Made by a program: the position numbers and the translations under genes
The notes under the pieces: model-generated
Databases searched by the model: none
What the model was told of the DNA's origin: nothing
Seen by the model: the letters and a program-made list of their open reading frames with translations, nothing else
Shown: piece by piece, positions 20,270-27,884 of the stretch
Layout: every line of letters starts with the position of its first letter
How positions within the stretch are numbered: position 1 is the first letter of the stretch
From: Roridomyces roridus
Lineage: Eukaryota > Basidiomycota > Agaricomycetes > Agaricales > Mycenaceae
Direction of reading: 5' to 3'
Assembly (NCBI GenBank): GCA_029378245.1
Contig: JARKIF010000331.1
Location: forward strand, 1 to 27,884
Length of the DNA: 27,884 nt

Positions 20270-21451
20270 ATGTCCGCCAACGTTACCGCATTATACGACT
20301 ACCCGAATGCAGCTGAGCTCCTTCCCAAGGCCGTTCTGGTTACGGCCTTGCAGAGTAAGCATCTCGACATTGCGGCACCGTACGCTCCATCTCAATTTTC
20401 TGCGCAGCGGCCTATGTCATGATATTCCTCGTCGCACTGCGCTACCTGTTCTCCTCCAAACGCGCGCGGACCAAAGCCGATGTTCCCATTTACTTGTACC
20501 TCTTCGTGACCCACTGCGCATCATGGATATTCGCTGTGGCAAGAATTTGGGGCGACGCGGCGCAGATCGAGGGCGCTCTTGGTCTGGTCTCCGACGAGGC
20601 TGCAAACCTTCCGGGATATATCGACTGTAGCTCTTTGTTTTTGGTTCTCGCTGCTGCCGATCTCTTGTTGGTCAGTTCTCAACCTTCTAATCAGGAGCCT
20701 CGCTAAAATGATCTAGATTTATCGAGTTTTTGTTCTTTGGAAGCAATATGTCTGGTTTCTTATCCCTCTTCCGTTGTGGATGCTGGCCAACTGGGGTAAC
20801 AAAAATCTCTGTTCTCCCTGAACTCATTCTTATGACCGTCCATTTCCAGGCTTGTATATTGTCGATATCCAACGAGCCCTTGACCTCGGCGAAAAGTACA
20901 CGGAGAGTTCCCTCATCTCCTCCGTCGTCTTTGACGTCATTGCCACGTCCCTCGTCGCTGCAAAACTCCTGACGCATCGCTCGAAGGTCGAGGTGCTCGG
21001 AAAAAACCACCAAAAGGTGTATGGACGACTTGCCGTGATCTTCGTCGAGTCGTCCGCTATCACTGCGACGTGTAGATTGGTGTGGATGGCAGCGTTCGCC
21101 AGCGGTGTACAGGATGCTGTGAGCTGGACCGAGAGTATCGCAGCTTACGGATCGGTCAGTAGCAATATATCCTTTGGTCTCCGCCGTCTCTGACCGACTA
21201 TACAGTTGTTTGGGCCGCTGCTGGTTATCTTCCGCATGCTGCACCTCTCATTCCAACGAGGCAGCAGCGTTGCTTCAAGCTCCACGGGCGTCTCATCGAC
21301 CTTTGCTGCGGCATCCGCGGCCTCCAAGCAGAACATGGGTATGGGGACAGAAGGAAACACGGTCTACATTCCCCCGCGATCCATCCAGCCTGAGGGCGGT
21401 TTTTCACCCAGTCGGTCAGAATACTCGCAGACCAACTGTGAGAAGGTTTGA
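20270..21451 (+). CDS. Seven-helix membrane protein of a Basidiomycota-type family, function unknown
   Basis: Five exons, 20270-20354, 20408-20670, 20717-20795, 20850-21154 and 21206-21451, join in frame to 325 residues; introns are 46-54 nt. Seven hydrophobic helices can be followed: VLVTALQTAYVMIFLVAL; IYLYLFVTHCASWIFAV; SSLFLVLAAADLLLIYRVF; VWFLIPLPLWMLANWGLYI; LISSVVFDVIATSLVAAKL; LAVIFVESSAITATCRLVW; and IAAYGSLFGPLLVIFRML. An NVT site lies in the short N-terminus, suggesting an outside N-terminus, and the Ser/Thr-rich tail of about 65 residues would be cytosolic. This layout matches the many lineage-expanded seven-helix membrane proteins of mushrooms, which may be receptor-like, but no ligand or partner can be read from the sequence. 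A TATA-like box precedes the start. Confidence 0.87.
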
Positions 21452-21774
21452 AGTTGGATTATCGTTGCTTTCTTTAGTTGTCTGCTTCTTTACTGTATGT
21501 TGCATTTTATACCGGTATTTATTTTGTAGTGAATTGTACTGTGTACTCTACGATTGGTGTCTCTTCGTTCTTTGTGAAATTTATTTAATTCGACGCCCGT
21601 CCCGTTCTGGCAGTTGCGGTACATCAAGTGACTCGTGCTGATGTAATATTTTCTCAACCCTCCCGCTGTTGACCCCGCTCCTGGAATCCTTTCTTGCCTT
21701 CGGGTCGGTGTCGAAAGGTGCATAGCACTCATATCCAAGCCCTTATCCGCTCACCTCCCCTCGCAGAGTCGACC
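21452..21774. other. Intergenic 3' UTR / promoter region, no gene seen
   Basis: This 323-nt gap lies between two same-strand genes. Its first half is T-rich (for example the run around 21520-21540) as in a fungal 3' UTR, and its second half should carry the promoter and leader of the gene at 21775. No distinct box, repeat or RNA structure was recognised. Confidence 0.45.
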
Positions 21775-23938
21775 ATGGACCACGACTCAGAGTCCCTTTT
21801 TGGCTCTCCTCCTCCAAGCCCACGCAGAGGTAGGTCGCCCTCGCCTGCCCTGGCCCTCCCAAGCGCCAGCGCCAGCATCATCAATTTCGGCAGTTGTGCT
21901 GCTCAAAACGTGGGGACCATTGCACTTCCTGGTTCCCAACCTGTATCTGAACTCCCCGTGAACCCACTAGCCTTGTCGTTGAGTTATCCTACCCGGGATC
22001 CTCCTCGACCTCCGGCCCAAAGGAGTGATGCTGCGAGGAAGCAGTCTGCAGTGCCGACGCCTGCTCTTCCCAAAGCAAAAGTTGCAAGGAAAACCAAGGC
22101 CAAAGCTCCAAGGAATACCCCGGCACCTTCCCCTCCCCCCATCTTCCTCCCCGACCCTTCTGATCCCGTACCACCCAATTTGTTGCGCAATCAGCCTGGG
22201 CTGCTTGGGACTGCAGGTGTCGTTGGCGGCGTTCGAGCAGCCCATCTGCCTTCTCGTGCTTCCCAAGGAACGACATCTCGCAATCCGATTGTGGTCGAGG
22301 ACGCAGCTCAATACTGCCCGCCCAGTGCCAAGCGGGCCACCCCTCGTTTTGGTGTCGACTTCAATGGTTTGCCCCCGCCCAGCAACCAAGACATCGTCAA
22401 CGCCCTCCTGAAGCACCAGGATACCGTCCCACTTCTAAACAACATCTTGAAACTCATTGCAAGCGAGGCGCCACCTCCTTCACGTGGGCAGTCCGTTTGC
22501 TCCAGTGACACGGGAAGCAGGGCGCAGACACCCAGCGAAGCGTCATACTCGACCACGACGACGAGAAAACGGCGAAAGCTCCGTCGCGTCCCTGCTGGGG
22601 CGGAGCTTTGGGACGTTCCCTTCCCTTTCAATGAAGGCGAGGGTCCAGAGACTTACCGCAACAATTGGGAGAAGCATCGTGGCAAGAAGTTGATTGCAGA
22701 GCTGGTTTCCCTTATCAAAACCGCGGCGAGGAAAGCTGCGGTAGCCAATGTTGCGGAGAAACGGGAGAAACGGAAAGTACCTACCGACGAGGAATTGGCT
22801 GCTATGGGGAAACACTACAGGGTCAATACTCTGTTTTATGGCAAGGAGACGGCCGAGGCGGAGGTGTTGACCGATACCAGCAATGCCCGTTGCCCACTCC
22901 CTGCACCTTCCCCCGCCCCTTCCGCCACTTCTTTGCCCGTCGAAACCTCAGAGCCGTCGCCGACCCCATGTGATACCAACTTTGACGGGCTCATATCGTC
23001 ATTGCTCTCTGCCTCCAATGACCAGTTTGCGCTGACTGGCGATGTTGACGGCTTTTGCACGTCTCCTACTTCTTCTTTGGACCCAAATCTATTCAATAGC
23101 TGGATGGATATCTTCCAGACTTTCCCAACCGACGGACTCGTTCCTCCAATGGACCAGACTTTGATGGTGCCCGACCCTCTCCTCTCATTCAACTTCCCCC
23201 TTCCTGCCGAGTCCGCGCCCACATTTCCGCCAATGGAAAATGCAGCTTTTCCTCCTTCATCGTTTGATCTGAGGATAAATCCTCTTCTTTTGGGCCCTGG
23301 CGACAACAGCAGTGTCAGTAATTTTTCGGACAGCCGGTGTCCATCCCTCGCTCCGTCGCCTATACCGTCGTCTGGGAGCTCATTTTCCTTCGGCCCAATG
23401 ACGCCCACCGATGGCGGATGGAGTGGGGACGCTGGGATTGGTGTGTATACCTCTGGAGATTCGATGTCGCTCACGGATCAGCCGTCGATGAGTCAGGGAA
23501 AGAAGCGGGATTTCAGCACAATGACGCGGGCTGAACAAGAGGCTCTCACATTCATGGAGGTTCTCTCCAAGTCGAGGTCAGATGCGGTGGCGAAGAAGGC
23601 CAAAGTGGACACGGGTAAGGGTAAAGGCAAGGCGGTGGAAGAAGACGAAGGTACGTGGCGCCGCACGGTCTGGGAGCACCTGCTCAATATGAAGTTTTGA
23701 AGATTTGTCGGAGAAGGATGTCGAGGGTGACGTGGATGAGGAGCTTGCGCCAGTGAAAGATTTCTCGCAGGTGAAGACTGTTTCGATTGTTGGGAGGTTG
23801 GCGAAGGAGGATGTACTGAAGCGGGCCAGGGAGAAGCAGAAGGAGCTGGCGATGGAGATTGCAAAGACGAGGATAGCGTTGTGGGAGACGACCATCGAAG
23901 GTGGTGTATTGGCGAGTCTGGTAGAATATTACAAGTAA
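21775..23938 (+). CDS. Large disordered, probably nuclear protein with one conserved-looking helical block, function unknown
   Basis: Two exons, 21775-23650 and 23703-23938, with a 52-nt phase-1 intron, encode 703 residues. The start is taken at the ATG in CGACCATGG; the frame is open further upstream but has no ATG there. Residues 1-260 are Pro/Ser/Ala-rich with an AT-hook-like basic stretch (KAKVARKTKAKAPR). A basic cluster, TRKRRKLRRVP, at about 262-272 looks like a nuclear localisation signal. It is followed by a block that appears folded (ELWDVPFPF, then TYRNNWEKHRGKKLIAELVS and LIKTAARKAA), about residues 277-325. The middle is an acidic/Pro/Ser-rich region of the type seen in activation domains, and the C-terminus ends in a short coiled coil (LAKEDVLKRAREKQKELAME). 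This arrangement would fit a transcriptional regulator, but no known DNA-binding domain is visible, so function stays open. Confidence 0.82.
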
Positions 23939-23961
23939 TTAACCTCCCCCTGTTGGCATGA

Positions 23962-23978
23962 TTTTTTTTTTTTTTTTT
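23962..23978 (+). repeat. Homopolymer run of 17 T
   Basis: An uninterrupted run of 17 T lies 24 nt after the stop of the 703-residue protein gene and about 84 nt before the BUB1 start codon. Poly(dA:dT) tracts of this length commonly mark nucleosome-depleted promoter DNA in fungi. Its length in the assembly may not be exact. Confidence 0.8.
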
Positions 23979-24061
23979 CGTTGGAGGAAGAGCGGAGCGA
24001 GGCGCGCCCCCACGTGTTATCATCTCAACGCGTTATTGACAGTTGTTTGTTCTCGGTTGAT

Positions 24062-27000
24062 ATGAGCCACAAGCTCGCCGCCGAGCGCGCCAGGCTGCAG
24101 GCAGGTTTGCTCACCGCCAAGGAAGATGACGATCCTCTCGCCGCCTATGACCACTTTGTCAAATGGACTGTCTCCAACTACCCCGACAATGACCCAGACT
24201 CGGGCCTGCGAGACCTTCTCCACGAGGCCACGGGTGCCTTCCGGAACGACCCACTCTACAAGACCGACCTACGATATCTCAAGCTATGGCTTCTCTATAT
24301 CCGACAACTCGGGCGGGCGGAGGGGATTACTGAGTTTGCCTTCTTGTTGGCGAACGGCATTGGGGCGTCTTACTCGGTTTTATATGAGGAATATGCGAAT
24401 GTGCTGGAATTGGAGGGACGGTGCGTCTGACAATCAATTCTAAAGAGGAAACATTCTCAACAAGAACCAGGAACATCGAGGCCGAGGCTATATACACGAG
24501 AGGAATCAAGCGACAAGTCCGTCCCTTGGAACGTCTCAAGAGCAGATACCGCGAATTCAAAACTCGGCTGGGATCCAAGAAAGACCCGGAACGTACGCCT
24601 ACCCAGAGGTCCCCCGAGCCGCAGCCCCTCACTGCGTCCTCTTCCTCTTCCTTACAAGTCTCGAACGCTGCACTGGCCGCATCAGCCGAGGCGCGTTACG
24701 CACATATATTCGCCCCAGCTCAACCTGGTAAACGGCCAGAGAAACATCAGTTCGACCTGTCGCTGTTATTTAACGATGGGAAAGAGTACTGCATCGAAGA
24801 GGCCCGAGCACGGTCAATTGGGCTCTACGGGAAGAAGTGGCCGGCGCCACCGCCGCCCGCTCCTTTCCCCTCCGAGGCCCAGCTGAGCAGCTCTGGAGTC
24901 TCGTCATCATCGTCCTCGTCGTCTCTCAGGGTCAATTTCAATGACGACGGCCAAAGTACGTCCAAGATGGGTGGCCGAAGGCGAAGCATGTTGGGTGTCC
25001 CAGAGCCGACGGTGACCATCAACACAAAGGAGGCGCTTGCGGACGTCTTTGGGATGTTTAATTCTCCAGAGAAGACGGCGAAACTTGCTGCCATCGTTGT
25101 GAAGAAGATTGAACCTTCTACACCCATGGCTCCACCCTCCGTTCGCAAACTAGTGAACGAGAACGAGAACGCGTATGCGAAGACTCCTCAATCCAGTCAG
25201 TCCATGCATGGCTTCCCGTTTCCCATTTTAATGAATTTCAGGCTTCCGGCCCTTTGTTGACGAGAACGCGAGTGTTAGCAAAAAGGAGAATACTCCCGCC
25301 AAAGTAAGATTTCTGTTGTATTTCGGCTTATTTATTGACATTCGCTTCAGTTCGTTCCCTTCACGGACCCGGAAGTTTTCAAAACACCCCTCCTTCACGG
25401 CGCCGCGAGGCGTGCTCGCTCAAAAAGAAACGCCGACGCCTGGTGGTAACGTCCGCCCAAATCCCAAGAGTACACTTAATAAACTCTCTGCTGTGCCAGA
25501 GGACGAGAATCCGCCTCCACCCGCACTGGAGAGGAATGTCTTCAAAGTGTTCACAGTCCCCGAAGACCCGCGCCCAAACCCACGCCGTTACCGATGCGCG
25601 ACGTCTTCACAGACGATCTTGGCAAGCCACAGCCAGACCGACCCACGAACGCGCAAAGTCGTACCACGACTCGGTCACCCCCGCTGCTCCGGCGTTTACA
25701 CCCTTTGTCGACGAAAACAGGACACCTTTCAAGGTTTCAGTCGGTCCACCCGATTCGAGCGCTGTTACACCTAGTAGTAACGCCGTCTTTACGCCGTTTA
25801 GAGATCCCCCAAAGCCTACACCGACATTCACTCCCTTCCAGGATCCCGAGCCGAAGGAGTTGAAGGTCCCCTCTCCGCCTCCCCGGACACCTTCATGGTC
25901 CAACTCTGTCGTGGAGATACCTGACGATGAGGAAGAGATTGAACAGTATCAAGACGATTACCAGTATGACGACGACGACGACGCTGGAGTCGGCGAGCAT
26001 CTGCCACCCGAAGAAGAACAAGAGATGTACGAGGAAGCCGAGGACGAGTCGTACCAAGTTCCGCTCGGTGGGCGATTTGGGCAGTTTACGGTGATGACGC
26101 CGATTACGGAGAGAACGTTCGAGTATACGAGCACGACTACACGGTCGTCTGTTTTTGGAGGGACGCCGAGTCGAGTTTTGGGGCAGGTGGATGAGGGCGA
26201 TGATACGGGAGGTTCAGCAGCGTCGTGGCGCGATGCTCGCTATGCTGCGAATATGGCTGACCGGCTGGCTGCAGAACTGCGGGATGCAAGTGAAGAGGAG
26301 GAGGAACCGGGTCCCTCCACAATCGACCGATGTCCTGCGTCTGGTCGACACGCTCAAAGCCTCGACCAGTTTCAAGCCGCCAAATCCGTGCAATCCGTTT
26401 GACCGCGATGTGATGGCTTCCTTGCTGTCGTGCAACATTCCCGATCAGTACTCGTACGATTATCGGGATCGGGATGCCAATCTGCTGGACTCGCTGCAAA
26501 GGTTTGCCAAGCGGGCGCGGAAGACGAGCGGCAACACGAGCAATACGACCGGGGTGCTCGAGGGGAGCTGGTTCCCGCTCAACCTCGACGGTTATCGCTT
26601 CAACGTTTCCGAGAAACTCGGAGAAGGCGGGTTCGGGGCCGTGTTCAAGGCTCGGGATATGGGAACGCAAGAACAAGAGGGTGACACGGATGACGAGGAA
26701 GATGAGGATGAAGATGGATCTGCCATGGTCGCCGTCAAGGTTGTCAAGCCGAGGAATCTGTGGGAATACCGAGTCCTGCGTCGCTTGCATTCCGCTCTCC
26801 CTCCGGCTCTGCGACGAATCTGTCATCTTGCCGCATGCGTTGTTTGCATTCCGGGACGAAAGTTACTGGTGCTGGACCTGTGTCCGCAAGGGATGCTGCT
26901 GAACATTGTGAACGGAGCTAATGCAGCCAGTCTATCACAAGCAGGCGGCACGCTTGATGAATACTCGTCATGTTCTTTGCCGTCGAGCTGCTGCGCCTCG

Positions 27001-27592
27001 TTGAAGGGATGCATCGCACGGGCTTTATTCACGGTGATTTGAAGATCGACAACTGCCTCTTGCGACTGGAGGACGTCCCCGGTGGAACAGCTGCCTGGTC
27101 GAGCATGTACAGCCCTGCCGGTGACAACGGTTGGTCGCACAAGGGTCTCAAGCTGATTGACTTTGGGCGGACGATCGACACGCGTTTGTTCCCATCTGGC
27201 CAGCAATTCATCGGTGATTGGGAACGCAGACGAGCGCGATTGCTTTGAGCTGCGGGAGAATCGGCCGTGGACGTACCAGACGGATTATTTCGGGCTCGCC
27301 GGCATCATATATTGCATGCTGTTTGGCAAGTACATGCAAGCCAACTCGGTGTCGACAAGGGACGGCCGACAGGATTGATACAACATTCAAGCGGTATTGG
27401 CAGACGGAGATTTGGGACAAGCTGTTTGGCATTCTGCTCAATCCCTGTGCCGTACGAGATGGAGAGCTCCCGCTATGCGATGATCTCGCCCAAGTACGAG
27501 TGCAGATGGAGAGCTGGTTACAAGCGAACTGTAACCGAGCGAGCAACACGCTCAAGGGCCTGCTCAAAAAGGTCGAAGTGCTCTGTATATGA
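24062..27592 (+). CDS. BUB1: Spindle-assembly checkpoint kinase BUB1, reading frame broken at about nine places
   Basis: Exons 24062-24420, 24471-25195, 25242-25303 and 25351-27592. BUB1 binds kinetochores and phosphorylates histone H2A to hold the spindle checkpoint. The N-terminus is the Mad3/BUB1 TPR-type domain (DPLAAYDHFVKWTVSNYP, YLKLWLLYI, YEEYANVLELEGR, ERLKSRYREF). Next come KEYCIEEARARSIG, the conserved TINTKEALADVFGMFNSPE (about 25015-25071) and a C-terminal kinase with GEGGFGAVFKA (near 26620), VAVKVV, the catalytic HGDLKIDN (27030-27053), LIDFGR (about 27153) and RPWTYQTDYFGLAGIIYCML. The first three exons are intact. In exon 4 the family-like sequence hops frame near 25387, 25570, 25650, 26312, 26817, 26866, 26965, 27225 and 27367. 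No intron fits these places and motifs are otherwise intact. The cause is either sequence error or a recent pseudogene. Confidence 0.8.
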
Positions 27593-27697
27593 CTTGTAGC
27601 ATACGTTCTTTTTTGTTTATCATTTCATTCCAAGGAAATCCTAATGCAACAAATCGGTCCTATTCCGGAATCCGCAAACACAACATCGAAGATAGCG

Positions 27698-27884
27698 TTA
27701 GTTACACGAACCCAGGTCAAGGCTGACTGCATGGAATCCCGAAAACAATGCGACAAGAAATCCACCTCCCTCCACCGTCCTGCCCATCCACTGGTCCATC
27801 GCCGACTGCTCATGCGTGCCCGCCCATCTGAACGGGCGCTTGGACGCCTCGTAGGGGTGTACGGGCCCGTTTGGTTGCGCTGCA
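27698..27884 (-). CDS. C-terminal end of an unidentified protein (cut by right window edge)
   Basis: The minus strand is open from the right edge to a TAA at 27700-27698, giving 61 residues with high third-position GC and plausible composition. It starts PNGPVHPYEASKRPFRWAGT and continues with EQSAMDQWMGRTVEGG and FLVALFSGFHAVSLDLG. The frame is preferred over the competing frame at 27625-27813 because of codon use and amino-acid composition. I do not recognise the family. The gene is convergent with BUB1, whose stop lies 105 nt away. An intron near the 3' end is possible, so the true stop could differ. Confidence 0.45.
   Translation of the reverse strand, partial: AAQPNGPVHPYEASKRPFRWAGTHEQSAMDQWMGRTVEGGGFLVALFSGFHAVSLDLGSCN

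Noticed and set aside
25335..26402. Long open frame that could be taken as an independent gene
   Set aside because: Its second half reads as the middle of BUB1 (MTPITERTFEYT and neighbouring text) and its first half is meaningless in this frame. It is one frame segment of the broken BUB1 exon.
27625..27813. Minus-strand 62-codon frame near the right edge
   Set aside because: It overlaps in another frame the 61-codon open stretch ending at 27698, which has better codon use and a more protein-like composition.
1..27884. tRNA, rRNA, transposon ends, terminal repeats, CRISPR
   Set aside because: No cloverleaf-like arms, rRNA blocks, transposase or reverse-transcriptase motifs, or long direct or inverted repeats were recognised by eye. 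A covariance-model scan and a self-alignment would be needed to be certain.

Overview
The window is nuclear DNA of a filamentous fungus, almost certainly a basidiomycete of the Agaricomycetes. The evidence is the dense introns of about 44-57 nt with CTRAY-type branch points, one or two per few hundred bases, and several gene families that I know mainly from mushrooms: an F-box protein with a LFEIFGHL..EPQYANL..CKKC core, a membrane-anchored WD40 family, and a Basidiomycota-type seven-helix membrane protein. All exon joins given here were worked out by eye from splice signals, reading frame and family resemblance.

Layout. (1) 1-12292, minus strand: four head-to-tail genes. In transcription order they are a 2331-residue helicase/zinc-finger/triple-AAA+ protein (12292-4700), a 619-residue coiled-coil protein with a charged tail (4604-2600), the mitochondrial ubiquinone O-methyltransferase COQ3 (2572-1605), and an F-box protein cut by the left edge (1389 to <1). 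Spacing is tight: only 27 nt separate the coiled-coil stop from the COQ3 start. (2) 12617-13675, plus strand: a small protein with an Arg-Glu tract and a Met/Gly-rich tail, divergent from the helicase gene. (3) 13727-15555, minus strand: two small membrane proteins, one single-pass with a long disordered tail, and one five-helix protein resembling the TMD0 domain of ABCC transporters but without the transporter. (4) 15724-19000, minus strand: a membrane/WD40 gene carrying several apparent lesions, probably a pseudogene. (5) 19001-20269: no gene seen. (6) 20270-21451, plus strand: a seven-helix membrane protein. (7) 21775-23938, plus strand: a 703-residue disordered, probably nuclear protein. 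(8) 24062-27592, plus strand: the spindle-checkpoint kinase BUB1, well conserved in sequence but interrupted by about nine single-base frame changes. (9) 27698-27884, minus strand: the 3' end of an unidentified gene.

The strongest candidate for under-described biology is the helicase gene. It joins a superfamily-1 RNA helicase of the ZNFX1/Hrr1 type, an NF-X1-like Cys/His region, a coiled coil and three CbbX/SpoVK-type AAA+ ATPase modules in one chain. An intron falls at exactly the same codon boundary (Asp-Glu|Ala-Tyr, after Walker B) in all three AAA modules. ZNFX1/Hrr1 relatives act in small-RNA pathways, so a role in RNA surveillance is a reasonable inference, but nothing else in the window tests it. 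The remaining genes look like ordinary housekeeping or lineage-specific neighbours, not a functional cluster.
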